Shown here piece after piece: positions 19,665 through 34,575 of a DNA stretch of 64,000 nucleotides. The position numbers and the translations under genes are program-made. The notes beneath the pieces were generated by a model. The model worked only from the letters and a program-made list of their open reading frames with translations, had not been told where the DNA came from and did no database searches. This stretch comes from Selaginella moellendorffii (lineage: Eukaryota; Streptophyta; Lycopodiopsida; Selaginellales; Selaginellaceae): assembly GCF_000143415.4 (NCBI RefSeq), contig NW_003314264.1, positions 2,763,444 to 2,827,443 on the forward strand, written 5' to 3'. Position 1 is the stretch's first letter. Every line of letters starts with the position of its first letter.

Positions 19665-22600
19665 CTACATCCGTGCCTGGATTCTCCACGGACAACCACC
19701 TTCGAAGGCTTCATGCAGAACGTCTTCCATTCTCCTTGCCAATAAAATCTGCAAAGCGGATGGGGTCAGAACAAATCCGATTCTCTAGAGCGTTTTTAAC
19801 TGTTTACCTCTACGTTGGCGAGTATGTTTGCTGGAACCTCTTGCAAGTCTTTGAAGTTCCTCTCCGGGAGTATCACACGTTTGATGCCGAACCTATGAGC
19901 AGCTAATATCTGCGAGGAAACACTCGTAAGTTAGGCAGGCGAATTACTGAAAGCTTACCTTGTCCTTCACTCCTCCCACTGGCAACACAAGACCACGTAG
20001 TGTCATTTCACCAGTCATTGCGGTGTCAGCACGAACGCATCTCTTCCCTAGCAAAGACACCAAGGCCGTAACAAGCGTAACACCGGCGGAGGGCCCGTCC
20101 TTCGGCACAGCACCTGCTGGAAAGTGGATATGAATATCTCGACTATCCATTAAACCTCTTCCCGCGCCAGTTGCAAGCTTCAACTCGGCAGCTCGTGCTC
20201 TCACCTGTTTCAACAATTGAATACAAGCGAAAGTTTTTTGTAAACATACCCATGTGAGAGCAATCTGAGCAGATTCTTTGATAACATCTCCCAGCTGGCC
20301 TGTGAGATGAAGATCTCCCTTCCCTGTCATGGCCGTGGCCTCGACAAATTGAACTTCACCACCAACGGCCGTCCAGACAAGGCCCACGGCCACACCGGGA
20401 GTGGACACTCTTTCAGCCGCTTCTTTGCCATCAAACTTAGGTGGCTGTAGAGAAAGAATAGTTTAGTGACAATGAAAAAAGAGAGAAGGAAACTGTATAG
20501 CTTACACCAAGGACTGTTTCAACCATCGCCTCGTCCACATGCCATGGCTCCACCCCAGCAATCGCGTTAGCCAAGTCACGGCCATGCACTCCCATGGCCT
20601 CGACTTCCATATCTATTTCCCCGTCCGCGACCTCTCCACCTTCTACAACTGTAGTAGTTGTTGTTTCAGCTTGAACTTCTCGAGCAACGTGAATGGAATG
20701 CTCTCTTTCTGCAACTTTGACAGCCGCAGCTCTTGCAAGGGCTGCCAAATGCCTTTCTAGATTACGAACTCCAGCTTCACGAGTATAACGCTGAATAATA
20801 AGCTCCACCATTGCCTGCAAACACGGAAATGGTAAACCAAGTATTTCAGAAACTCAGTTTATACCTCTGGAATTTTTAAATGCTGCACAGTAATGCCATG
20901 TTGATCAAAAACTCTAGGAATGAGATGTCGCATAGCTATACACAGCTTTTCTTCAGAAGTGTATCCAGGTAGCTCAATCACTTCCATGCGATCAAGCAAA
21001 GGCGGTGAAATTGGTTGAATCCTATTGGCCGTGGCAACAAAAACCACTTTGGATAAGTCAAATGGAACGTTGAGGTAACTGCAAAGAAACAAGTTAAAAG
21101 CATGACCAAAGCGACGGTACTATACGTACTGATCATTGAACGTCCTATTCTGCTCCGGATCTAAGACCTCCAGTAAAGCAGATGCCGGATCACCACGGAC
21201 ATCCGTACCTGTTTTATCAATCTCGTCCAGAAGCATGACCGGATTGTTGACTCCCACTCGCTGGCAATACGATGAAAACATCAGGAATAAAAACCTTAAA
21301 CAATCCATACCTTAATGCCTTCGATCAGTCGACCCGGCATGCTTCCTATATATGTTCTACGATGACCTCGTATGTCTGCTTCATCCTTCACTCCACCCAA
21401 TGAAATGCGGATAAAAAGTCTTCCCAAAGCTCCAGCAATTGAAGACGCCAAGGATGTTTTTCCTACACCCGGAGGACCTACGAAGCAGAGGACAGGACCC
21501 CTCGCGTCGGGTTTTAACTGTCAAAAATATTAGTTAGAAAGGAAAGAAGATTGAAGAAAGCTTACATACTTTTCGTACAGCCAAATACTCAATAATCCGC
21601 TTCTTGACTTTTCCCAGCCCATAATGCTCGCTATCCAACCGTTCCTTTGCTGCAACAAGATCTAGTTCACGTTCTTCGCTACTTATCTGCCATGGTAATT
21701 CAGCAAGGAGTTCCAAATAAGCTCTTGAGCTTCCATAACCTGGCTGTTGAGGCTGCATTTTCCTCAACCTCCTATGAAATGGCAAGCAGCAAGATTTCAG
21801 CTGAAAATAGACACACAATTATATCTTACCTCAGCTCTCTCTGTGTGTGCTTCCATACGTTTGCCGGCATTCCCACATTCTGCATCTTTTTCTCCAAAGC
21901 AACCACATCATCTTCGTCCTCATCGTTATCACCGAGCTCCTCTTTGATCGCTTTCATCTGTAAAGCGGCATGAGGGACAAAGCAAACTTGCGGATCATAA
22001 GTAATACAGTACTTGTTGACGTAAAAGAAACTCTTTTTGAGACTTCGAGAGATTTCCTTCCACTTTCTGGGATATCTTTTCGGCTACCTTGATTGTCTAG
22101 AGACAGTATACGAGTTTAAATTGGATTCTTAACTCGAAAGTCAGCACGAACCTGAAGATGGCGCGTTATGATTTCAGTCGCTTTGACAAGTCGCTGTTTT
22201 AAGTCGACGGCGTCTAGCATAGCTAGCCGGTCTTCAAAGTTGTTCTCAAAATTTGCAACAAAGATGTCCGCAAGCCTGTGGGCAGAGGTTGTCTCGAGTA
22301 ATATTTTCGTGCGGCCCACAGTTCTTTGCTTCTACGATGTCAAACAATCAGCAAATCGAGAACATGTACCGATAGAATACCTGCTCCAAAGCAGAGATCA
22401 ATTCGCTAGCAACAACTTTAAACTGTCGTCCCAGAAGTTGCACCTCTGGATCTTTTTCCGCCTGCTCCATCTCTACAAGAAAAAAAAAACCAAAGCAGTA
22501 AAACAACAGCGCCTCATCAAAGAGGAAACGCTACCTGCTTTCGTCATATCGAGCTGACCAATGCGAGCTGTGTTGTATGATCCCCGAGCATTCATGTCCT

Positions 22601-23222
22601 TGAGACTGAACCTACACCAGCCTTCTAAAACGACGGTGTACGTAACCCGACCACTTGGTTTTTCCATGCCACGAGAGAGATGCAAAGCTCGGGCTGCTAC
22701 ACCCCTACAAACATTCTTACGTGATCCATCAGGAAACACTCTGGAATTCTTACCGGGGATGCCATTGCACGAGCTCTTGATTTTGCTTTCCCAGGCACTG
22801 CTGGAAATCTGGAAGCGCAGTTCCACCTCGATCGCCTGGAGATACACTCAACACAGGTAACTCCCAAAACAGTTCTTGGCATTTTCCTTGCCTTGAGTCG
22901 GGGGAGGCTGCTGCTGCTGTGGCGGCGGAGGCGGAGACGTCGGATCGGACTGCTGCAAATCCCTGACAGGCAAAACTCCAATCAATCCCCTGTCTTCCTT
23001 CTGCCACAGCTCCTGCTCGACCAGCCTAACGCTGGGAGAAAAACGATCAAACCGCCCGCATTTTAGCTCCCAAATTCTACGCGATGGCCTAAGAAGCGCT
23101 TACTTGGTCGGCGACGTGCATCGGATGCGCACCACAGCTCCGGGGAGCAGGACTCGATTCCTAAACAGCATGATCGCCAGGCGCGGAGGAAGCTCGGCGA
23201 CATCGCCAGGCGCTCCAGCCAT
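19665..23222 (-). CDS. LON2: Peroxisomal Lon protease 2
   Basis: ATP-dependent serine protease for matrix protein quality control and processing in peroxisomes. Seventeen exons are readable from [18 protein letters not shown] (23222) to the stop at 19665. In order: LON N-terminal domain ([36 protein letters not shown]), AAA+ module with Walker [10 protein letters not shown] and Walker [12 protein letters not shown], then the protease domain with catalytic Ser in PKDGPSAG and Lys in LPVGGVKDK. The last exon (19748-19665) ends CPWRIQARM; the ARM tripeptide fits a type 1 peroxisomal signal, in line with SKL endings of other plant LON2. Intron 2 appears to start with GC (CTCAAG, then GCAAGG), a GC-AG intron, conserved in the copy at 57 kb. 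A Pro/Gln-rich linker ([16 protein letters not shown]) lies in exon 2. Very secure. Confidence 0.95.
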
Positions 23223-23505
23223 CGCCTCTCGCCTCTCTCGCTCTCGCTCCCAGAAACAAAGCCCTAGAAGCAAAGAAGGAAGAAATATAAAATCACCTCA
23301 CAGTGCCAGTGAAAACGCAGGCATTTTCTCGAGGAAGCTAAGGACATGTGTCCTTCGCCCGCTAAAGGTTAACAAGTGGATGAGGATGATACTAAAATAC
23401 TAGATGTGGCAGCGCCCACCATGCCACGTCGGAGGCTAGATCTATTGGAGCAAAGATTTTTAGAATGGAGTGGAGCCTCACAACGTTGAAAATTTCGCTT
23501 GGCAT

Positions 23506-25350
<1,845 letters not shown>

Positions 25351-25650
25351 CGGTGTCGAAACTCGCAGAAAATGCGAGATATAAACATCTCCAGTGGCAA
25401 CAATAATAGAATTTCGAAATTATTATATCTTGTACGTGGAAATGGACCACTCCGAAAACTCCACCAGCTGACCACCAGCCGTCCCTGTTACGCCAAAGTG
25501 AAAACAATCTTCTCTCCAAAGACAAGCTTTTGACGATTGTAAAACAATTTTGGATTATTAGCTGATTAGAACGAATAGTTTTCGCGAACCTTGAACGCGT
25601 AGCTATGCCTTGTTCGTTTGTGTTTGTTTTCTTTCTTTCCTTCCTATTGT

Positions 25651-27667
<2,017 letters not shown>

Positions 27668-30600
27668 GGATTAGAGAGGGAGGCCAAGAAAAAAGATTGG
27701 AAAGAAGCGATTGGGCTCTTATTCTTCTTCCTTCTATGCTCTTCTTCTTCTTCTACATTGTCTTGTTGCGTGGAGGATTTCCATGGTTTTCCTATGGCAC
27801 CAAGTCGCTGTCTTGGATTGAAATCTCGAGACCCAGTAACGAGAAATGAGAGAGAAAAAAACCCAAAAAAAACAGAAACAGGGGAGAGTAGGAGAATTTG
27901 GTGGAGAAAGAGAAAGGAGAGCTATATAGTAGCGAAGAACTCCAGCTCGAGTATTCTACTACGAGTTTATCAGCGATGGTTGGAGAGCATTTACGAGCGG
28001 TGGAAGGAAACAAAACAAACAACCACGAGGAAGCAAAAGAAATCTCGATGAATGAATCGAGAAAGCAAGCGAGTTATACATGGATTGAACCGAGCAAGGG
28101 GATGATTCAAGGATAGAAAAGAAAAGAAAAAAGAAGTTCCCAGAAGAGATCAAGGAACCGCAGGAACAAAAGGCGTCCTTTCTCCTCAATTCCTGGCAGC
28201 GTTTATAACAAGGAAGCGTGTTCTTATGTGTGAGAGTGTGAGTGTGTGTGTGTGTTGTTGTTGCGATTTTGTGCTCCTGGCAGTAGCAATTATAGGAATG
28301 AATGGGGTATTCCTTGCATTCTTTTTTCCTTTATTTCTCGGCTATCATGGCAATGCCAAAAGATTGACTGCTTGTTCTTACATGGGAGAGATGATTGATG
28401 GACGAGAAGCATCTTAAAGTTCTTATATAAGAGTTCCAACCAGAAAAATGTGATTTTTCATTCAAATCTCTTGATCAGCACGAAAAAAAATTGATTTCTG
28501 GAAGAAATCTAATTTTTTGTTTTCTTTTGGTTGCTTTGTCGCTAGTACTCGCTTGTCATCTTGCTGCTGCCAGTGATAAAAACCGCCACGGGAAAAAAGC
28601 CTTGATTTCTCCACTATTCTCTCGTCGTTCGTGGGGTTGGATGCCGCCATCGATTAATCGAAAAGCATGAGAGATGGAGCCAAAGATTACAGTAACGCTT
28701 ACCTTGAGCCGCTCGCTTTGCTTTTCCTCGGCAGTTTTCTAAACCTTTCTCGGCTGCCCCGTCGAGAAGCATGCCAAGCAAATCACCTGAATCGCCATTT
28801 TTCTAATCCTCAATCCCACCACCTCGCCGAGTTTTCCAAGCGCTGTTCTTCCGCCACCTCGAGACGAGCAAACACATTTAGTGTCTTTTCCTCGCTCCTC
28901 TTTTCTGCCGTGCTAGCCAGGAGGAGACAACAGCAGCAGCCCAGGGAACATTAAGAAGTGTGCACAAACTTCCCAAACCCGCTGTTCCAGTTCTCCACTA
29001 CACGAAAAACCAATCGACTTCCACGTCTTCCACGGATGATCACGCGTATACTTTGGCTTGCTTCTTTTTCTTGCTGCTCAAGTCCCCCCCCCCCTGATCT
29101 GTTCTCTTCTGCTCCATTCCAATCCAAAACCAATCCTTGCTCCCCTTCCCAATCAATCAATTCTCCATCCATCCAACAAACTCTCTCTAGAGACCACCAC
29201 CACCACCTCTGCACTTACTTCGTTGACAATGCCTCGTACAGGGAAGTCTACTCGTAGCACAGCCCGTCCCTGTCGCGCCACTTATGTTCCCTTGGAAACC
29301 AAAGTACTTTCCCCCGTCCCTCCACCACTCTGTGCCATCCATGAAAGTATACATGTAGCTCCACGCATGCATCCCGACGATTAAAAGCCTGCTCCAACTC
29401 CACTTTGGCCAGTGGTGCTTCGCAGCTTCCAGCAAAGTCGTGAGCAAGCTACACTGACCCGACTGATCCATTTTCCAGATTTTCCCCACCGCCAGCTTGC
29501 TCTCTCGATCAAGTTGCTGTCGAGGTCCCCTCCATGAACTCCTACCTTTTTTTATGCCTTGTTCGGCCCTGGTATTTTTGCCCATCCCTGTGCTTGATTT
29601 CCTCGTTTTCCTGTAATCTCCTCCGGTCAAGTCCTGATATTTTTCCCATCCCTGTCATTGAGTTCCTCGTTTTCTTTTCTTGATCCCTTTCGGTCAAGTT
29701 CTCTTGGCCTAGTTTCAAGGCGCAAGCTACGGGGCCGCCTAGGAGCTCCAATAAATTCGACTTTGAGTCCACTGTCTGCGCCTGTCCCTGCTTTCCGTAG
29801 CATGCATCGACTGATTCCTATGGATTCTCCTTTTGTCTAGTCGAGTGGCGTGAGCTCTCCCCGACTTTCAACTTAGCTCCTTTGAGTAGATCCCGGCTGT
29901 AAGTCAATGCGTGATGTACTGATTAAAAAAACACCACTCACCTCACCACCACGAGATGATTTTTTCCTTTCAAAGGGAATACACCGGTGGTGGTGGTGGT
30001 GGTGGGAACTTTCGTTGTCTTCGCTTTCAGGCTCTTTAATCCTTCCTCGTTGGTCAATGGGATCAATCAATATCGTCTCATAACACGCACACCGCTGCTG
30101 CTCGATCTATATAATCTGCCGCCGCTGCTGGTGCTGGCTGGTGCTGGCTGGTGCTGCTGCGTGGTTTGAGCCTGGCCTGGACAGTATTAAAATAAGTGAA
30201 AGCGTCAGAGCAGTCTTTATTCTGCAAAAAAGCACCCCTGCTTCATAAATCTAGTGGAAGTACTTGGCTTGGCAACTGTACCTCGAGTGTGAGTGTGTGA
30301 GTGTGCTGCTCCGCTCTGACCAACATGACGAGCCTGTGATGCCCCACATAACATGCTTTTTCTGCCTATCCACCAAAAGTTCACCAGAGTATAAGTCTTT
30401 GAGAGCAAGAGCAAAAGAAACTTTAGTTTTTAGCGAGAGCTCTAGTGTAAGATGATCTTTGACATTGATCGATCGTGTCCTGCTCGATAACCAGCCTTTT
30501 GAAGCGTTGCGTCCACACTTTTAGCGCGCGCTTTTCCATGCCGTCCGGTTGCTCTCGTCTCAACAAAAACGACCCGAAGACGAAAGGCTGTCGTGCTTTT

Positions 30601-31322
30601 GGACACCCGACCAAGGTATCAATCAATCGCGAGCTCAGCTCTACAGAGCAGCATGAACAGGGCGAGAAGCGTCTCAAGGACAAGCAAACATAAATTCAGG
30701 TTCCACACCAAAACCACCAGACAAGCAACAGTTCTCGACTTACAAGCTTTACCTCTCACAGCTGAAATGTTTAGGATCCATCCTGGCCACCACCTGCATG
30801 TACCAGACGATTTCCAGCACCTGAAAGAAATAAATGCCAACATTTGCTCAAGAAAAAAAGAAAGCACAAAGAAAACACCAAAATGACAAGCGCAAAATCA
30901 ATCTTCTAGTCGATCTCATGTGCCCAGACGCGTGAAACACCTTCTTCTATGAAAAAAATCCATTCCTCTGGTAAAAAACTCGAGCGAAAAACCCTACAAG
31001 AAACGCGCATATCCTCAAGAATCATTTCAAACATTTGAAAAATAGGTCATGGTGGGATCACTCGAAAGATTTTATATGTCCTTTGGCACCAGTCGTTCGC
31101 TGGCAGCACGGAGAAACAAAAGCGACAGAGAAAAGCCACAAGCACCAACCAAGAGCGAAAAACAAAGGAAAAGAAGAACATAATCTCTCACAGCTAGAAC
31201 AGCATTACATACAAACAGTGGATGCGTACGCCTGGCTTTGTCATCTCCTCCTTCTCTTCCCGAAGAGAGATCCTCCGGGAGAGATTTCTTGTCTCCAAAA
31301 GCAAGGATCGTCCTTGGCGCGG
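27668..31322. other. Long intergenic stretch without a recognisable gene
   Basis: 3.65 kb between the SCPL 2 start and the GT47 stop. It holds the SCPL 2 promoter and 5' UTR side (27668-28200, CT-rich on the minus strand), a GT-rich microsatellite at about 28233-28255, CT- and CCACCA-rich tracts near 29060-29220, and a GGT trinucleotide run at about 29988-30004. Open frames here are short, low in complexity and match no family I know. One 62-codon minus-strand frame at 28650-28462 has somewhat protein-like composition but no supporting exon. Confidence 0.5.
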
Positions 31323-33383
31323 CTAGCCACTGCTCTTCTGTAGTCTCAGATTCATCCGTAGCATGCTCCGGAGGACCCCATCGATGGCGGTGTCGAAAGC
31401 GTCGGCCCCGGAGAGCTCGTGATCCGCTGTAGCATACACGAGCTTGGGAAGAGCATCAATCAGAGTGTTTCTCATCGCCTTGACTCGCTCCTGCGAGAAC
31501 CTCGACAGAACTTCCATGATCTTGGTACCTTTGCGGACGTCTTCCCTGTCTATGAACACCGAGTAGCTCTCGTCCTCCTCCGGGAAGAACCACTTGTACT
31601 GCCAGTAGGAGCTCTGGTTCCAGAAGAAAACGGGAATGCAGCCCGCCAGAACCGAGTCGAAGATCGACCGCCGGGTGTAGCCGTCACCCCGGGGTTGCAA
31701 GCAAAATGTCGAGTTGAGGAAGAGCTGGACCACGGGCTCGGGCGTCTCACACTTGCTGTCCGAGCAGTCCATGGCCGAGCACGCCCCCCGGCTGTCCGAG
31801 CACTGCGCCAGGAGCTCCAGCCGGAAGTCATTCGGGATCCTCTTCCTGGTAGCGCCGGCGAAGCTAAACACGAGCCCCCTCTCCTTGTTCCTCACAAACT
31901 CCTGCCACTCCTGCAGCTGGTGCTCGTTCTGGGGATGGAAGCTCGTCGGATATGGAACTCCATACTCGCCACCCTCCCAGGGATTGCTCTCGATGGCCAG
32001 CCGGGTCATGTTCTTCATCTCGGCCATGTTGAGCAGCCCGCTACCCCACGCGTTCTCCTCGGGCCGCCGAAAGTCCCAAGTTATCCGCCCGATCATGGTG
32101 AAGTGGTCTCGGCCCCGGGCCCGAGTCCAGGCCGGCTGGGTCGAGAGCCACTCCACGAGCTTGTGTCCGAGGTGGTCGCGGTCCTCGGCCTTGGACGGTC
32201 TCCACAGGTACCGGGAGACGTCCAGCCCCGCGTAGAATGGCACGTAGAAGACGTTGGCCGAGTCGGAATCGTTCGTGACGCAGGGGTGGCGGAGGATCCT
32301 GGTGTGGAAGATGACCTCGCCGCTGAATTGCTCGGTGTAGAACCAGGGGGACGGCTTGGACGACGGCCATGGAGTCGTGGTCATGGGCTTGCCGAGGCCG
32401 CCGTGGGAGAGAGCGTCGCAGAGCGAGAGCCACGGGTTGAGGGTCGAGCAATTGGCGAGCAAGTCGGCGTTGAAGCGTGGTGGCAAGTCGTAGACGAAGA
32501 TCCTGCCGCCTTTGCACACCGGATCCTCCTCTAGGATCGCGTTCTCGGATGCGAGCATGGACGCCTCCTTGGATTCCTCGCCTTTTTCTTCTGAATCGGT
32601 ATCTTTCTCGCCTTCCACTTCTTCGTCACCGCTGCCACCGACTTGAGCTTGCTGCTGTTCTTGAGAGACTAGTTCTCTTCCATTTGAATCCTTGTTTTCC
32701 AGTTCTTCCTCGCCATCGCCAAGCTGGGAATCCTGTTTTCCTTGAGACAGTAGCTTTCCACCTTCGTCTTCTACTTCTTCCTCCTTCGATTCCACCTCTC
32801 GGACCGACGAAGCTGCATTGTCTAGAACAGCCGATCTGGAAACATCTCCGCGAGGTCGATCCAGGAAACGTTTCCCTTGGGCTTCTTCCTCCTTCTTCTC
32901 CGCTTGCTTTGAGCGATCGTCCTCTGGTAGATGCCCCTGCCCCTGTTCTAAAACTCCCAAGCTTTTCTTCTCGATCTTAGCCACCGACGAATCCTTGGGC
33001 CTGTTCTTGGCCGCTACAGTGTACAGCGTCCTGCCGATCGGGGCGTGATCCAGCTCCCCATGCGATGCCCCTGCCGATGGCGCCGATCGAAGAACCCCGA
33101 GGACCAGCAGCTGCAATATCAATAGCCCGAGCAGCAGCACCTTAGGGGCCGCGGCCACGCCGCGCACGGACGACGCCGCCGAGCGCGATAGGGCGGCAAT
33201 GGGGGGGAGCGACGCCAAACCTGGAGGAGCGAACGATCGCCACTGCCACTGCCACTGCGGCGCCCATCGCCTGACCCTCGCCACGCCGGCGCGCGCCAGG
33301 TCCCCCGCCGCGTCGCGGATGCCATAGAACCGCGCGCGCAGCTCCCTGGCGCTTCTCGCCGCCGCCGCGCTGTGAGTCTTCAT
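31323..33383 (-). CDS. GT47 exostosin-family glycosyltransferase (MUR3-like)
   Basis: A single exon of 686 residues. Type II membrane topology: basic N terminus, one transmembrane span at about residues 81-98 (VLLLGLLILQLLVLGVL), then an acidic Glu/Gln-rich stem of roughly 180 residues and the exostosin domain from GGRIFVYDLPPRFNADLL. Further hallmarks are FYTEQFSGEVIFHTRIL, ANVFYVPFYAGLDVSRYLW, HFTMIGRITWDFRR, FCLQPRGDGYTRRSIFDS, and VLAGCIPVFFWNQS. These match the plant GT47 group that includes xyloglucan galactosyltransferases MUR3/XLT2, acting in the Golgi on UDP-sugars for cell wall polysaccharides. The exact linkage made is uncertain. The stem is longer than usual. The U3 snoRNA promoter lies upstream, divergent to this gene. 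Confidence 0.93.
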   Translation of the reverse strand: MKTHSAAAARSARELRARFYGIRDAAGDLARAGVARVRRWAPQWQWQWRSFAPPGLASLPPIAALSRSAASSVRGVAAAPKVLLLGLLILQLLVLGVLRSAPSAGASHGELDHAPIGRTLYTVAAKNRPKDSSVAKIEKKSLGVLEQGQGHLPEDDRSKQAEKKEEEAQGKRFLDRPRGDVSRSAVLDNAASSVREVESKEEEVEDEGGKLLSQGKQDSQLGDGEEELENKDSNGRELVSQEQQQAQVGGSGDEEVEGEKDTDSEEKGEESKEASMLASENAILEEDPVCKGGRIFVYDLPPRFNADLLANCSTLNPWLSLCDALSHGGLGKPMTTTPWPSSKPSPWFYTEQFSGEVIFHTRILRHPCVTNDSDSANVFYVPFYAGLDVSRYLWRPSKAEDRDHLGHKLVEWLSTQPAWTRARGRDHFTMIGRITWDFRRPEENAWGSGLLNMAEMKNMTRLAIESNPWEGGEYGVPYPTSFHPQNEHQLQEWQEFVRNKERGLVFSFAGATRKRIPNDFRLELLAQCSDSRGACSAMDCSDSKCETPEPVVQLFLNSTFCLQPRGDGYTRRSIFDSVLAGCIPVFFWNQSSYWQYKWFFPEEDESYSVFIDREDVRKGTKIMEVLSRFSQERVKAMRNTLIDALPKLVYATADHELSGADAFDTAIDGVLRSMLRMNLRLQKSSG

Positions 33384-33423
33384 CGAGAAAGTATCACCCT
33401 CGGATTCGAACCCCCGCTCTCCA

Positions 33424-33439
33424 CCTAGTTTAAACTAGG
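33424..33439. other. 16-bp perfect palindrome upstream of the GT47 gene
   Basis: CCTAGTTTAAACTAGG reads the same on both strands. It lies 40 bp upstream of the GT47 start codon and about 60 bp from the U3 promoter, so it would be in the GT47 5' UTR or core promoter. No known factor site is assigned. Confidence 0.6.
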
Positions 33440-33500
33440 CGAATATTACCATTTATTATTTAGAGGTTTAGGGCAGAATATGCCGCGCACAATAGAGCCC

Positions 33501-33544
33501 TATCCCACATGCCCTGGCGCGAGAGAGAGCTCTCAATATAAAAG
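33501..33544 (+). promoter_or_regulatory. Plant snRNA-type promoter of U3: USE plus TATA
   Basis: ATCCCACATGC at 33502-33512 matches the plant Upstream Sequence Element RTCCCACATCG in 9 of 11 positions. TATAAAAG at 33537-33544 starts 24 bp after it and 31 bp before the U3 5' end. In plant snRNA genes a USE-TATA gap near 23-24 bp specifies RNA polymerase III, while about 33-34 bp specifies polymerase II, so this is the Pol III type, as known for plant U3. Confidence 0.85.
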
Positions 33545-33567
33545 AGGCTCCATTGGAAGAGTCTAGC

Positions 33568-33783
33568 ACGACTGTACTTGAACAGGATCTGTTCTCTAGG
33601 TCGTACTTCAGTCCATACCGAGAGGTATAGACAAACCGATAAAACCCGGACGATGAGTTTGAGCCCCCCGGCTTGAGCGCGACCGTACGAGTCACTGGCG
33701 CAGTTACTGCGGCAGTGGCCCATAGATGACCGTTCACGCCGAGCTTGCTCGGGGTGGAGGCCGGGCGGGCAGTCTGACGGGTC
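33568..33783 (+). ncRNA. U3: U3 small nucleolar RNA
   Basis: U3 is the box C/D snoRNA that base-pairs with pre-rRNA in the SSU processome for early 18S cleavage. The 5' domain reads ACGACTGTACTTGAACAGG then ATCTGTTCTCTAGGTCGTAC, closely matching plant U3 with its GAC and A/A' boxes. Downstream, in the correct order, are box C' (CGATGAGT, 33651), box B (GAGTTTGAGCC, 33655), box C (TAGATGACCG, 33723) and box D (GTCTGA, 33772-33777), with a GC-rich hairpin CCGAGCTTGCTCGG between C and D. Length of about 216 nt is normal for U3. The promoter and T-run terminator agree with these ends. The 3' end is placed a few bases after box D and is uncertain by about 3 nt. It lies between GT47 and bL34, opposite in strand to both. 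Confidence 0.92.
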
Positions 33784-33789
33784 AAAACC

Positions 33790-33793
33790 TTTT
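33790..33793 (+). terminator. Pol III T-run after U3
   Basis: CCTTTTGC gives four Ts seven bases after the expected U3 3' end, the normal minimal Pol III stop. It fits the Pol III spacing of the promoter. Confidence 0.7.
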
Positions 33794-33959
33794 GCTAGAT
33801 TTTTATTTCGATTCGCAGGTGACAACCTTTGTTACACTCGATGATCAAAGTTTTCAAGAGGTTTTTTTCTTCTCTAAAACACAAGTTTTTGCCGTGAACA
33901 AGTCTGTGAAAGCAAAGCACAAAACTAGTTTGGAACTGGTTAGATTACAAATGTGCCTG

Positions 33960-34575
33960 CTACACTGCTAGCCTCCATCTTCCTTTGGCCCGTCTACGCC
34001 TGATAATCCGCCTCCCAGATGGAGTCCTCATCCTGCGCCAAACAAAACTTGGCTTTGATCACGAAAGAGAGATTGCGTAGTTCATTCACCTCACGAGGAA
34101 TCCATGAGTTCTTTTCCGCTTCTTGTTGTTTGGCTGGTAAGTCCTCTTGGGCATCATGATCATCGGGCTGGGAATGGCAAAACCAAAGAGAAAGAGACTC
34201 TCAGGCTAAAACCAAAGTGCAAGAACAACGATTACCCTTCGTCGGCATCCAAGATCTCGGGGCATTTCACTGTAAAGTTTCAGCCCCATAGTTTCTACTA
34301 GACAAGTACTTTTGAAGCGTACCCTCATCGTGAGCTGACGATGGCGCTGGATCGTTTGCAGGGCAGGGCAAAGGGAATCCCACCGGGATCAACAGAGCTA
34401 GGTCGTCGGATGGAGCTGCAAACCCCTGCATTGCATCCCACGGCGCGTCTGGATTCTCGCGCCCTTGCATTGCCCACCACACCTGATGATCCTGACACAC
34501 TGCCGCCGAGCGCCAAAGAATCTGCCTGCCGCTCCGCCAGGGCGCCGCGCGATTCATCACTAGCCGCCAAGCCAT
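33960..34575 (-). CDS. Organellar (probably mitochondrial) ribosomal protein bL34
   Basis: A small gene that is easily missed because it is split over four short exons: 34575-34323, 34269-34236, 34167-34090 and 34032-33960, joining to 146 codons. The C-terminal 45 residues are unmistakable: [20 protein letters not shown] then [20 protein letters not shown], ending WRLAV. This is the whole bacterial L34 core, a component of the large subunit near the exit tunnel. The N-terminal 100 residues ([20 protein letters not shown]) are Arg-rich and poor in acids at first, like a mitochondrial presequence; the linker [12 protein letters not shown] precedes the core. Chloroplast bL34 cannot be excluded. 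Its 3' end is 170 bp from the U3 gene. Confidence 0.92.

Noticed and set aside
28462-28650. 62-codon minus-strand ORF
   Set aside because: Starts plausibly but runs into low-complexity AAAATTG sequence and has no second exon or homologue that I recognise.
31419-32534. 371-codon plus-strand ORF
   Set aside because: Antisense shadow of the GC-rich GT47 exon, whose minus-strand product is clearly an exostosin.
33395-33470. Possible tRNA gene on the minus strand (GGTTCGAATCC at 33402-33412)
   Set aside because: The T-stem does not pair (GGGGG against CCGAG) and no acceptor, D or anticodon arms could be built. It lies in the GT47 5' leader.
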